Below the pieces are notes generated by a model. It saw only the letters and a list, made by a program, of their open reading frames with translations. It did no database searches and was not told where the DNA came from. Below, one piece after another: positions 21,108 to 29,736 of a DNA stretch of 32,896 bases. How positions within the stretch are numbered: position 1 is the first letter of the stretch; the number at the start of each line of letters is the position of its first letter. Position numbers and translations under genes: made by a program. Source of the stretch: JBHHYN01 sp046757565 (GTDB lineage Bacteria > Pseudomonadota > Gammaproteobacteria > Eutrophobiales > Eutrophobiaceae); the NCBI GenBank assembly GCA_046757565.1, contig JBHHYN010000021.1:1-32896 (forward strand), given 5' to 3'.

Positions 21108-23444
21108 CAGTATTTCTCAGTAACGGTTCCAAAGTCTCTTAATCTCATCATTACAGCAGTACTAGCACTGCTTTTCGCTTTCAGTGTCAGCGCGGATGTC
21201 CTTGAAGAGATCATCGTGACTGCGCAGAAGCGCGAACAAAACCTGCAGGAGGTCGGCCTCTCCGTCACGGCGTTCACCGGGCAACAGCTTAAAGAGCTTG
21301 GGTTTACCGATAGTGTTGACGTGGTGAGCATGACGCCGGGCCTGAATTACACCACTCCGAATGCGGAAGGTAGCCAGATAAACTTCTTCCTGCGGGGCGT
21401 TGGCCTGAACGATTTTACCGATGCCAACGAAAATCCCGTCGCCACCTATGTGGACGAAGTCTACCATGGCGCTATGGGGGGCTTGGCTTTTCAACTGTTT
21501 GATATGGAACGCACCGAGGTGTTACGTGGCCCGCAGGGCACGCTCTATGGACGTAACACCACTGGCGGCCTGGTGCACTTTATAACAAAACGGCCCACCG
21601 AAGAGTTCGAGGCCTACGGTGATTTCACAGCGGGATTTTTCGGGCAGGCCAAGTTCGAAGGCGCCATAGGCGGTCCGATCAAGGAGGTGGATAATCTGCT
21701 TGCCCGCGTTTCACTGGCCGTGAACAAGAATTCCGGTTATACAAAAAATGACGGACCGACGCGGGATTTTAACAATACCGATGCCTTCGCCGGGCGGGTG
21801 CAACTGTTATATAACCCCACTGATGACCTGGAAGTGCTGATAAAGGCCCACATCTCCCAGAATCGGGCTCAGGTAGGTGCGTGGCAGCATCAGTCCACAC
21901 GGCTGACGGGGCCCAACGGCGACATCAGCGTGCCGCTGGCGCCAACCGCCCAGGACACGAGTGTAGATTGTAATGCCGATCTCGTGCTCAATGCCGCCGA
22001 CTTGCGGCCGGCGCCGGGCACGGATTGTTTCGGCTATGTTGACACCGACGGCGACCCGCATCGGGGGAATTATAATCGCAACGGCAAGGTCAAGGTGGAC
22101 AATTGGGGCCTGTCCGGCCGCATCGAATGGAACGTGGCGGGCCTGGACATCATCTCCATTACTGCCTTTGAAAAAGTCGACCGCATCCAGGAAGAGGATA
22201 CGGATGCCGGTCCATTTCCACTCATAGAGCCGACCTTCGGGGCGGATACGGACCAGATCACCCAGGAGATCCGTGTCAGTGGCCAGTTCGACAAGCTCCA
22301 TTGGATGGGCGGCTTCTTCTATTTCGATAATACGGTTGATGCGCATTACCTGCTGGATACGACCAATCTGGCTTTCGTATTTCTCGATTCTAATTACAGA
22401 CAGGATACCAACTCATGGTCTATCTTCGGACAGCTCGACTACGATATCAGTGATCAGTTCAGTATAAGCGGCGGGGCGCGCTTTACCCGGGAAACCAAAG
22501 AGATGGATTATGAAGGGTTTGAGACAAGCGGATTGTTTGCTTTTCTGACAGGCCTGGGCGTCATTCCTATCACCCCGACCAGGCCGACGCCAAACCACAC
22601 CTTCCTGTTCAATAAATCGACGGTCGGGGACCTGGCCGAATCGGACCGATCCAATGGCACGGCAAGGGTCGAATTCGACTGGCGCCCTATGGATGATGTG
22701 ATGCTCTACACTTCCTTCTCGCGCGGCGTGAAATCCGCGGGCTTCAATACCGGTTTTCTGGATGAGTCCTTAATCTTTGCCAGTAATACCGCAGCGACCG
22801 TGCCGTTCAAGGACGAGGTCCTGCATGCCTATGAAGCGGGCATCAAATCCACCCTGTTCAACGGTACCACCCGCATCAACCTCACCGGTTTTTATTACGA
22901 TTACCGGGACTTCCAGACCTTCCGCTTCGAACTGCTGAACCAGATCATCTTCAACACCGATGCCACGATCTTCGGCGGCGAGCTGGAGCTGGCAACCAGT
23001 CCCTGGGAAGGCTGGGATTTCCAGTTTGGTCTTTCGCTCATGGATGCCACCGCTGATGATATCCCTTCGCCGAGTGGGGCAGAAATCCGCGACCGTAACC
23101 TGGTTTCCGCACCGGATGTTTCTGCCAACGCGCTCGCCCGGTATGAATGGCATCAGTTCGGCGGCACCATGGCAATCCAGGCCACCGCCAATTATCAGAG
23201 CCAGACCTATTTCGATATCCAGAATCAGCCGGTCTCCAAGCAGGATGGTTATGTGGTGGGCAATGCGCGGCTGCAGTACACCAGCGGTAATGAAAACTGG
23301 TATGCCGCCGTCTTTGTTAATAATATCGCTGACGAAGAGTATATCACCTATACCTTCGATTTCACGAGTTTGTTCGGGTTCAACCAGCAAAACTATGGCA
23401 AACCTCGCTGGATAGGTGGAACTGTCGGATACAGCTGGAAATAA
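21105..23444 (+). CDS. TonB-dependent outer-membrane receptor
   Basis: A 779-residue protein with a signal peptide to about residue 30 (AFSVSA) and a TonB-box-like EEIIVTAQK. The plug domain includes LQEVGLSVTAFTGQQL, INFFLRGVG, PVATYVDEVY and VLRGPQGTLYGRNTTGG (about residues 45-160). A 22-stranded beta-barrel follows, with WSIFGQLDYDISDQFSISGGARFTRE and a final NYGKPRWIGGTVGYSW ending in an aromatic residue. Such receptors import scarce substrates such as siderophores, cobalamin or organic molecules. This is the VTA-QKR-x-Q-x-LQ subtype common in degraders of organic compounds. The shared promoter element with aauB suggests an aromatic amine or related substrate; that is inference. Confidence 0.93.
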   Translation: MQYFSVTVPKSLNLIITAVLALLFAFSVSADVLEEIIVTAQKREQNLQEVGLSVTAFTGQQLKELGFTDSVDVVSMTPGLNYTTPNAEGSQINFFLRGVGLNDFTDANENPVATYVDEVYHGAMGGLAFQLFDMERTEVLRGPQGTLYGRNTTGGLVHFITKRPTEEFEAYGDFTAGFFGQAKFEGAIGGPIKEVDNLLARVSLAVNKNSGYTKNDGPTRDFNNTDAFAGRVQLLYNPTDDLEVLIKAHISQNRAQVGAWQHQSTRLTGPNGDISVPLAPTAQDTSVDCNADLVLNAADLRPAPGTDCFGYVDTDGDPHRGNYNRNGKVKVDNWGLSGRIEWNVAGLDIISITAFEKVDRIQEEDTDAGPFPLIEPTFGADTDQITQEIRVSGQFDKLHWMGGFFYFDNTVDAHYLLDTTNLAFVFLDSNYRQDTNSWSIFGQLDYDISDQFSISGGARFTRETKEMDYEGFETSGLFAFLTGLGVIPITPTRPTPNHTFLFNKSTVGDLAESDRSNGTARVEFDWRPMDDVMLYTSFSRGVKSAGFNTGFLDESLIFASNTAATVPFKDEVLHAYEAGIKSTLFNGTTRINLTGFYYDYRDFQTFRFELLNQIIFNTDATIFGGELELATSPWEGWDFQFGLSLMDATADDIPSPSGAEIRDRNLVSAPDVSANALARYEWHQFGGTMAIQATANYQSQTYFDIQNQPVSKQDGYVVGNARLQYTSGNENWYAAVFVNNIADEEYITYTFDFTSLFGFNQQNYGKPRWIGGTVGYSWK

Positions 23445-23465
23445 CGGCCTCAGACCTCCTCTGTC

Positions 23466-23504
23466 GGTGAAAAAAGGCCGGTAATCCAATCGGCTTTTTT
23501 CACC
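23466..23504 (+). terminator. Terminator hairpin after the TonB receptor gene
   Basis: GGTGAAAAAAGGCCG (23466-23480) pairs with CGGCTTTTTTCACC (23491-23504) around a 10-base loop, with one bulged G. The T run lies inside the 3' arm, and the mirrored A run would allow function on either strand. It starts 21 bp after the stop codon. Confidence 0.8.
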
Positions 23505-23738
23505 TCTGCGGGTGCCCGTACAGGTTATATTGAGTGCGCAGGAATAATGGGCCGGGAACCAAGGGGGTGCAGATTCGAACGGGCAATCGCTCCTGTGCCT
23601 CTTGTATACCGAGGTCATTGACCCGCAGAAAATTCGTCCATAAACAGATAGAATCATACACTGTCCCGAAACGCGATCACTTACAGCCAGGTTGTTTATC
23701 AGTTTTTTTATCAGACCAGTCAATGAGAAGGGCATGAT
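23505..23738. other. Noncoding gap before iorA
   Basis: The gap holds no supported gene. An ORF with similarity to the small peptide at 27498-27629 can be read at 23580-23650 (RSCASCI...RRKFV), and GCAGAAAATTCGT (23626-23638) recurs in related form at 27599 and 29453. A TATCAG pair lies at 23697 and 23709. No clear promoter can be chosen. Confidence 0.4.
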
Positions 23739-23792
23739 ATGAGCAGCCCGGCAATGGTATCTGCATTCAAATCCATGCTTTCAAAGAAATAA
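23739..23792 (+). CDS. Possible 17-residue leader peptide coupled to iorA
   Basis: An ORF encoding MSSPAMVSAFKSMLSKK has a good Shine-Dalgarno, GAAGGG, at 23727-23732. Its TAA stop overlaps the iorA ATG by one base (TAATG). iorA itself has only a weak AAAGAAA before its start. Ribosomes ending the leader could therefore reinitiate on iorA. Whether it is a regulated leader or a chance ORF is open; no run of one amino acid suggesting attenuation is seen. Confidence 0.45.
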   Translation: MSSPAMVSAFKSMLSKK

Positions 23793-25963
23793 TGGCTGAG
23801 CGTTCATTCAGCAAAGAAGTTCAAAAATTGAAACTGGGCGATGATGAAGTATTCCATGGAGAGGGCATACTTGCGGTAACGAAAGCGTTGCTGCAGTCAG
23901 GCGTCGCCTATGTAGGCGGATATCAGGGCGCCCCTGTCTCGCATCTTATGGATGTTTTCTCTGATGCCGGTGAGATCCTCGAGGATCTGGGGGTACAATT
24001 TGAATCATCTGCCAATGAAGCCGCTGCCGCATCCATGCTGGCGGCCTCCATCAATTATCCGTTACGGGGGGCCGTTACCTGGAAGGCCCCGGTAGGGACC
24101 AATGTTGCTTCAGATGCCCTCTCCAACATAGCATCCGCCGGAGTAAAAGGTGGCGTATTGATCATCCTCGGTGAAGATTACGGTGAGGGCGCCAGCGTTA
24201 TTCAGGAGCGCAGTCATGCCCATGCAATGAAGTCCCAGCTATGGTTGCTGGATCCACGCCCGAATTTGCCGATGATCACGCGTATGGTGGAAAAGGGTTT
24301 TGAATTATCAGAAGCAAGCCATACCCCGGTGATGCTGGAGCTCCGCATCCGTGCCTGTCACGTATATGGACAGTTTGTGGCAAAAAGGAATAGAAAACCG
24401 GCATTTACCATAAGGGATGCGCTGGACGATCCGAAACGTAATCCGGATCGCATTAATCTGCCGCCATTTATTTATCAACTGGAAAAGGAAAAGGTCCACG
24501 AACGCAGATCTGCTGCCGTTGATTTCATAAAAAAGGAACGGCTGAATGAAATCATCGACGGGCGTTGTGGCGATGCAGGCATTATTGTTCAAGGTGGGAT
24601 ATATAACACCGGCAACCGGGCACTGGAATTACTGGGTTGTTCCGATACATTCGGTAATTCTGAAATCCCCATATATGTGCTGAACGTTACCTATCCGTTG
24701 ATCGATGATGAATTGATTAAATTTTGCTCCGGCAAGAGGGCCATTCTGATCATTGAGGAGGGACAGCCGGATTTCATCGAGCAGGCCGTGAATTCAATTC
24801 TGCGCAAGGCAGACATCCAGGCGCAGGTGAGTGGCAAGGATGTCCTGCCCATGGCAGGCGAATACACTGCCGCTGTAGTCAGGGACGGCATTGAAAAGTT
24901 TCTGCAGAAATGGTGTCCAAATATTCTCAACCCGGGTAAAACCGGTCCTTCCCCAACCGGGTTGATCAAACCACAACCGGGAGACACCCCACAAGTCCGC
25001 CTGGAGGAACTGCGAAAAGCGCTTCCACAGCGCCCGCCCGGCCTGTGCACCGGCTGTCCCGAAAGGCCATTCTTTACAGCGATGAAACTGCTGGAAAAGG
25101 AGACGGGAAAACTGCAGGTAAGTGCCGATATTGGTTGTCACACATTTGCCACCCTGGAACCATTTAATATGGGCAGTACTGTTACGGGCTATGGGCTTGG
25201 CGCATCGAGTGCCTCTGCATTTAACATACCGCATAAAAAACGGGCACTCAGTTTAATGGGGGATGGCGGCTTCTGGCACAACGGTCTCAATTCCGGCATA
25301 ACCAATGCTGTCGAAAACGAACACGATGGGGTCATTATCATCATAGATAATGGTTACGCAGCGGCCACTGGCGGCCAGTGGACACCCTCATCAAATGCAC
25401 AGGCCAGAAACCGGCAATACAAAATTTCTATCAAGGAAGCCGTAAAAGGGGTCGGCGTAAAATGGGTCCGTACTGTGCGTACCTATGATATCTCCCAATC
25501 ACTGGAAACACTGCGCGAAGCAATGGCCACGCACGTCAAAGGCCCCAAGGTGATTATTGCGGAGGGTGAATGCCAGTTAAACCGACAACGCCGGATTAAA
25601 CCTGTCCTCGATGGATGGTTAAAACAGGGCAAACGCTTCGTGCGGGAACGCTTTGGCGTCGATGCGGATACCTGTACAGGCGATCACTCCTGTATACGGC
25701 TTTCCGGCTGCCCCTCCCTGACAATTAAAGAGAACCCCGATCCCCTGCGTTGTGACCCTGTTGCCCATGTGACTAACAGCTGTGTCGGCTGCGGAGTGTG
25801 TGGCGAGGTGGCCCATGCCGCCGTGCTATGCCCCTCTTTCTACCGGGCCGATACGATTTTAAACCCGAATTTATGGGACAAGATCCTCAGCACGATCCGT
25901 CACGCCTTTATCAGCTTCCTGCAACGGCGCATCGATCGGAAATTAATGAAATATCAATTTTAA
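23792..25963 (+). CDS. iorA: Indolepyruvate-type ferredoxin oxidoreductase alpha subunit
   Basis: A 723-residue thiamine diphosphate enzyme that decarboxylates a 2-oxoacid to the acyl-CoA and reduces ferredoxin. An N-terminal pyrimidine-binding domain (GYQGAPVSHLMD, about residue 50) precedes the transketolase-C-like part. GLCTGCPERPFF and the thiamine-binding GDGGFWHNGLNSGITNAVENEHDG...DNG lie at about residues 420-515. A ferredoxin-like end (CTGDHSC, GCP, CVGCGVCGE, CPSF) supplies Fe-S ligands. The IOR family acts on arylpyruvates. Because PadBCD makes phenylglyoxylate nearby, that is another possible substrate. iorB follows after 4 bp. Confidence 0.92.
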   Translation: MAERSFSKEVQKLKLGDDEVFHGEGILAVTKALLQSGVAYVGGYQGAPVSHLMDVFSDAGEILEDLGVQFESSANEAAAASMLAASINYPLRGAVTWKAPVGTNVASDALSNIASAGVKGGVLIILGEDYGEGASVIQERSHAHAMKSQLWLLDPRPNLPMITRMVEKGFELSEASHTPVMLELRIRACHVYGQFVAKRNRKPAFTIRDALDDPKRNPDRINLPPFIYQLEKEKVHERRSAAVDFIKKERLNEIIDGRCGDAGIIVQGGIYNTGNRALELLGCSDTFGNSEIPIYVLNVTYPLIDDELIKFCSGKRAILIIEEGQPDFIEQAVNSILRKADIQAQVSGKDVLPMAGEYTAAVVRDGIEKFLQKWCPNILNPGKTGPSPTGLIKPQPGDTPQVRLEELRKALPQRPPGLCTGCPERPFFTAMKLLEKETGKLQVSADIGCHTFATLEPFNMGSTVTGYGLGASSASAFNIPHKKRALSLMGDGGFWHNGLNSGITNAVENEHDGVIIIIDNGYAAATGGQWTPSSNAQARNRQYKISIKEAVKGVGVKWVRTVRTYDISQSLETLREAMATHVKGPKVIIAEGECQLNRQRRIKPVLDGWLKQGKRFVRERFGVDADTCTGDHSCIRLSGCPSLTIKENPDPLRCDPVAHVTNSCVGCGVCGEVAHAAVLCPSFYRADTILNPNLWDKILSTIRHAFISFLQRRIDRKLMKYQF

Positions 25964-25967
25964 ATTC

Positions 25968-27497
25968 ATGAATAGCGTGAAAGGGAAACGTCCCATTACC
26001 ATTGCCATCGCTGCCATGGGCGGCCAGGGAGGAGGTGTGCTGGCAAACTGGATAATCAATGCCGCAGAACAGGCAAATTATCTGGCACAATGCACCTCCG
26101 TTCCGGGTGTGGCACAGCGCACGGGGGCCACGGTTTATTATCTGGAAATTTTTTCGCACGCAGATGCCGAACAAACAGGCCAAACCCCGGTGATGGCACT
26201 GATGCCCGCACCCGGAGATGTGGATATTGTTATTGCCGGTGAATTGGCGGAGGCGGGACGTGCGCTGTTACGGGGGTTTATCACCGCAAAAAAAACGATT
26301 TTAATCTCCTCGACGCATCGCGATTATGCCCTGACCGAAAAAATGGCCAGGGGAGACGGCCGCATGGATCATGAAAAGATCTTGCAAGCCGTGCGGGAAG
26401 CTTCATCCCAAACTATCGGTTTCGACATGGTGAGCGTGGCTGAATCAACCGGCAGCGTTATCAGTTCCGTCCTGTTTGGCGCGCTGGCGGGATCCGATGC
26501 ACTGCCACTGCCACGGCAGATTTTTGAGGAGGCCATTCGATCGGGCGGTATGGCGATAGAATCAAACCTGGCAGGATTTGCGGCGGGTTATGAGCAAACC
26601 CGGTCTGCCATGCAAAATAAAAGTCCACCTGGGCCTACAAAGGCTGCACCCGTCAGCACGAAACCGGAGCAGACGCTACATCCCGAAGTTGATGCCCTGT
26701 TCACCCGTATTAAAAATGATTTCCCAGGACCGGTACAGGAAGTCTTACTTCAGGGGACAAGGAAACTTGTCGATTATCAGGATACAGCCTATGCACGGAG
26801 CTATCTCAACCGGCTGGAAAAAATAAGAGACATTGATAATGAATATGGACAGGGAGCTAACGGCAGCCGGTTAACCATTGAAACGGCCCGTTATCTGGCC
26901 TTATGGATGAGCTATGAAGATACCATCCGCGTTGCCGATCTGAAGATACGCTCCAGCCGCTTTTCCCGGGTACGGAATGAGATCCACGCCGGGCCGGAGC
27001 AAATCGTTCAGATAACGGAATTCATGCACCCGCGAGTGGAGGAGATATGCGACACCTTACCGGCCTGGCCGGGTGCTTTTATCCTGAATACAGCCTGGTT
27101 AAGAAAAACCATCGGTTGGTTTTGCCGGAAAGGACGCAAAATCACGACAACAAAAATAACAGGTTTCCTTTTGCTGTATTGCATTGCCGGCCTGAGGCGT
27201 TGGCGCAGAAGCAGTTACCGTTACCTGCGGGAACAGGCAGAGGTTGAGAAGTGGCTGGGCAGGATCATGTCAATGGCGCCTGTAAATTATGAACTTGCTG
27301 CTGAAATCGCGCAATGCCAGCGCCTGGTAAAGGGTTACGGCGAGACATTTGAGCGTGGAATGAAAAACTTCCACGCGATCATGTCGGCGATTGATAAGAT
27401 GGATAAAACTGGTGATTCCGTGCAAAAGATCAAGGAGATGCGTGATGCCGCCCTGGCCGGTTGGCACGGTGACATCTTGCAGGATCGTTTGAATTGA
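25968..27497 (+). CDS. iorB: Indolepyruvate-type ferredoxin oxidoreductase beta subunit with DUF6537-like tail
   Basis: A 509-residue partner of IorA. The N-terminal 190 residues are the POR gamma-type domain: AAMGGQGGGVLANWI, SVPGVAQRTGATVYYLEI, PAPGDVDIVIAGELAEAGRALLRG, then a VSVAESTGSVISSVLFGALAGS. A Pro-rich linker, about residues 205-235, leads to a helical C-terminal region of the type found in long proteobacterial IorB (DUF6537). That region contains LVDYQDTAYARSYLNRLEKI and ARYLALWMSYEDTIRVADLKIRSSRF. It completes the enzyme; cotranscription is certain from the 4-bp gap. The role of the tail is unknown. Confidence 0.9.
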   Translation: MNSVKGKRPITIAIAAMGGQGGGVLANWIINAAEQANYLAQCTSVPGVAQRTGATVYYLEIFSHADAEQTGQTPVMALMPAPGDVDIVIAGELAEAGRALLRGFITAKKTILISSTHRDYALTEKMARGDGRMDHEKILQAVREASSQTIGFDMVSVAESTGSVISSVLFGALAGSDALPLPRQIFEEAIRSGGMAIESNLAGFAAGYEQTRSAMQNKSPPGPTKAAPVSTKPEQTLHPEVDALFTRIKNDFPGPVQEVLLQGTRKLVDYQDTAYARSYLNRLEKIRDIDNEYGQGANGSRLTIETARYLALWMSYEDTIRVADLKIRSSRFSRVRNEIHAGPEQIVQITEFMHPRVEEICDTLPAWPGAFILNTAWLRKTIGWFCRKGRKITTTKITGFLLLYCIAGLRRWRRSSYRYLREQAEVEKWLGRIMSMAPVNYELAAEIAQCQRLVKGYGETFERGMKNFHAIMSAIDKMDKTGDSVQKIKEMRDAALAGWHGDILQDRLN

Positions 27498-27629
27498 ATG
27501 CAGAAGATACCGGGTGCCGGGGCAAAGACGCCTATCCAGAGGGGCTGCCGCTCCTGTGCTTTCCGCATACGCAACAGTTGTGGGCCACGGTCATCGTCCT
27601 GTAGAAAATTCACCGAAAAATTGATGTAA
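27498..27629 (+). CDS. Possible 43-residue Cys-rich peptide after iorB
   Basis: An ATG directly after the iorB stop opens a 43-codon frame with C17-x2-C20-x7-C28-x6-C35 and a basic character, ending RKFTEKLM. An AGGA lies about 12 bases upstream. Its last 12 codons resemble an ORF end at 29450-29482 (SGSCGKFVEYLI) and a frame at 23600-23645 (SLTRRKFVHKQI). It could be a small gene, a gene remnant or a repeated noncoding motif. I do not recognise a family. Confidence 0.3.
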   Translation: MQKIPGAGAKTPIQRGCRSCAFRIRNSCGPRSSSCRKFTEKLM

Positions 27630-27773
27630 CCTGGATAGTGCACAAAAGAAGAGGGCGCCTCCCCTGTAGTTCTATATAATTCAGCTTGTTAGAAATGTAC
27701 GCAGAGGAGTTTTACCCGTGACAGACTGTCCCCGGGAATCCTTGCTCCCCTGACAATAAATAAGGGACCACTG
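27630..27773. other. Intergenic region before the UbiD-type gene
   Basis: AT-rich and GC-rich patches alternate here. A possible -10 TATAAT lies at 27674-27679, but no matching -35 stands out. ACAGACTGTCCCCGGGAA at 27721-27738 contains CCCCGGG. AGGGA at 27763-27767 is the ribosome binding site of the next gene. No gene or strong hairpin terminator is seen. Confidence 0.35.
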
Positions 27774-29201
27774 ATGCCATACACTGATTTCCGGGAGTTT
27801 CTCGATAAACTTGAATCGGCAGGACAACTTAAGAGGATTTCTGATCCGGTTATGCCGGAGCCGGATATCTCCGCGGCGGGCAGGGCCATATCCAATATGG
27901 GACCGTCAGCCCCGGCCTTACTGTTTGAGCAGGTTATCGGCTGTCACACACCGTTAATCATCAATGTTCACGGCTCCTGGTATAACCACGCCTTGATGCT
28001 GGGCTTGCCCAAAACCACAACCGTCAAGCAACAGTTCCTTGAACTCAACAGGCGCTGGGACAACTATCCCGTCGCCCCTGTACCGGTTAAGGACGCCCCG
28101 TTGAAGGAGGTGAAAATAATGGAAAATATCAACCTGTTTGAGATACTCCCGTTGCACAAGGTCAACCGGTATGACGGTGGTTGTTATATCTCAAAGGCCT
28201 GCGTTGTCTCAAGGGATCCTGAATTTCCTGAAGACAGTGACAGGCAGAATGTCGGGATTTATCGATTGCAGGTTAAAGGCAAAAACAGACTGGGCATTCT
28301 GGTCCAGCCGTTCCACGACATCGGCATCCATCTGAGCAAGGCGGAGCAATCAGGCCGGGACTTGCCGGTATCCATTGCTATCGGAAATGAGCCGGTCATT
28401 TCTTTTATGGGCGGTGCACCCATCCTCTACCACCAGTCTGAATATGCCTTTGCCGGGGCCATTCAGCAGGCCCCATACAGAATAATCAAGGCGGAAGATA
28501 CAAACCACGATTTGCCCGCCGGGGCCGAGATAATACTGGAAGGCGTCATCAAGGCCGGCATCCGTGAAACAGAAGGTCCTTTTGGGGAATTTACCGGCAG
28601 CTACAGTGGCGCCAGTAAAAAGCCGGTAATAGAAATCAATACCATTACCCACAGGCGGGACCCCATAATGGAAAATCTTTTCCTTGGTATTCCCTGGACG
28701 GAAGCTGATTATCTGCTGGGCCTGAATACCTGTGTTCCCCTGTACAAGCAGTTGAAAGCGGACATGCCTGAAATCGAAGCGGTGAATGCCCTGTATACCC
28801 ATGGCTTCGGGGTCATCATCTCGACCCGGTCCCGATTTGGCGGCTTTGCAAAGGCCACCGCGATGCGGTTGTTATCCACCCCGCATGGCATGCCGTTTTC
28901 AAAGATTATCGTCATTGTCGATGACACAATCGATCCGTTTAATCTTGAACAGGTCATGTGGGCCATGACGACGCAGGTCAATCCGGAGCGGGATGTGAAC
29001 ATCCTTAAAAATATGCCGGGCATGCCATTGGACCCATCCTCCAGCGTACCCGGCATGCACTCGAAATTGATAATTGATGCCACCACACCGGTTGCTCCGG
29101 AAATAGTGCCGATCGAGACAACATTGCTGGAAACCCCTGAAAAAACCGGAGAATGGGAAAAGGCACTGAAAGCCATCATCGAGGCAGGGAATAAACAATG
29201 A
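27774..29201 (+). CDS. UbiD-family hydroxyarylic acid (4-hydroxybenzoate/vanillate-type) decarboxylase
   Basis: A 475-residue UbiD-family enzyme using prenylated FMN. It carries the catalytic residues: R164 in NVGIYRLQ and the E267-x-P-x-x-E272 pair in ETEGPFGEFTG, matching R173, E277 and E282 of E. coli UbiD. With the small zinc-ribbon gene that overlaps it by ATGA, it matches the C subunits of Bsd/Vdc/Shd-type decarboxylases. The usual B subunit (UbiX-like flavin prenyltransferase) is missing, so prFMN must be supplied from elsewhere. It would interconvert a 4-hydroxybenzoate-type acid and a phenol. A gene symbol is left open because the substrate is unknown. Confidence 0.87.
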   Translation: MPYTDFREFLDKLESAGQLKRISDPVMPEPDISAAGRAISNMGPSAPALLFEQVIGCHTPLIINVHGSWYNHALMLGLPKTTTVKQQFLELNRRWDNYPVAPVPVKDAPLKEVKIMENINLFEILPLHKVNRYDGGCYISKACVVSRDPEFPEDSDRQNVGIYRLQVKGKNRLGILVQPFHDIGIHLSKAEQSGRDLPVSIAIGNEPVISFMGGAPILYHQSEYAFAGAIQQAPYRIIKAEDTNHDLPAGAEIILEGVIKAGIRETEGPFGEFTGSYSGASKKPVIEINTITHRRDPIMENLFLGIPWTEADYLLGLNTCVPLYKQLKADMPEIEAVNALYTHGFGVIISTRSRFGGFAKATAMRLLSTPHGMPFSKIIVIVDDTIDPFNLEQVMWAMTTQVNPERDVNILKNMPGMPLDPSSSVPGMHSKLIIDATTPVAPEIVPIETTLLETPEKTGEWEKALKAIIEAGNKQ

Positions 29202-29419
29202 ACAGGCCGGTAATCACTGACACAGCTGAGGGGGGGCAATGCGAAGATAAACAGTGTCCCCGTTGCGAGGGGCGGGAAGTTATTGTGCTCGCCAGGTCTC
29301 CGGTCGGGAAAGTATGGGAAATGTATCTATGCGATGACTGCCAATATTCCTGGAGATCGACGGAAACGGAGGCGATCCAGAATCCTGACTTATACTCAAA
29401 AAAGTTTAAATTGAAGTGA
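29198..29419 (+). CDS. Small zinc-ribbon subunit D of a non-oxidative hydroxyarylic acid decarboxylase
   Basis: A 73-residue protein with C20-PR-C23 and C45-DD-C48, the zinc ribbon of the BsdD/VdcD family, and the family core SPVGKVWEMYLCDDCQYSWRSTE. It has an N-terminal extension of about 18 residues compared with BsdD as I remember it. The ATG overlaps the stop of the large subunit (ATGA). It is thought to assist the large subunit's activity, but its exact role is not established. A run of seven G (29229-29235) lies within codons 11-13. Confidence 0.88.
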   Translation: MNRPVITDTAEGGQCEDKQCPRCEGREVIVLARSPVGKVWEMYLCDDCQYSWRSTETEAIQNPDLYSKKFKLK

Positions 29420-29472
29420 GGGCACAAAGTGTACCCATACAGTCCGGATCCTGTGGAAAATTCGTCGAATAT

Positions 29473-29514
29473 TTGATCTAAATCAATGTTAGTGATCCCG
29501 GATTTATCTAATAT
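29473..29514 (+). promoter_or_regulatory. FNR/Anr-type class II promoter
   Basis: TTGATCTAAATCAA (29473-29486) is a perfect FNR/Anr box. A TAATAT -10 lies at 29509-29514. A start at about 29521 would put the box centre at -41.5, the exact class II geometry. It would be active without oxygen. Transcription would enter the hairpin-ended region downstream. Confidence 0.78.
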
Positions 29515-29520
29515 TAAAAA

Positions 29521-29656
29521 CGTGTTTATAAGCTAGGTAAGAAATAGAAAAGATTAAGCATACAAGTTAACATCAATATCAGGTGTAACCCACCGCCTCA
29601 CGCGAAACGTGCATCCTCATCTCTTGCATCGCCCCGTCAGCGTGAGGCGGTTTTTT
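29521..29656 (+). ncRNA. Candidate FNR-controlled small RNA or nrdJ leader
   Basis: About 136 bases lie between a predicted FNR promoter and a strong hairpin with a T run. No convincing ORF is present. This layout is that of an anaerobically induced small RNA, as FnrS is in E. coli, though I see no sequence relation to FnrS. Alternatively it is a leader whose terminator attenuates read-through into nrdJ, or just the end of the upstream operon. Confidence 0.45.
29592..29656 (+). terminator. Rho-independent terminator with a long loop
   Basis: ACCGCCTCACGC (29592-29603) pairs perfectly with GCGTGAGGCGGT (29640-29651), and six T close it at 29651-29656. The loop is 36 bases. It lies 172 bp after the decarboxylase D subunit gene. 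Confidence 0.75.
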
Positions 29657-29736
29657 ATCTACAGGATGTAGTGTATGCCGCGGGCGCGGTATTTACCCTT
29701 AACTCAAGTTCTTGATTAATTCCAAGGCGTTATTAA

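Noticed and set aside
23560..23600. A tRNA-like GATTCGAAC segment
   Set aside because: The bases around the TTCGAA core cannot form the T-arm stem, and no acceptor or anticodon arm is found nearby.
22770..23735. A 321-codon minus-strand ORF opposite the TonB receptor 3' end
   Set aside because: It is antisense to clear barrel strands and runs through the terminator hairpin; no motif supports it.
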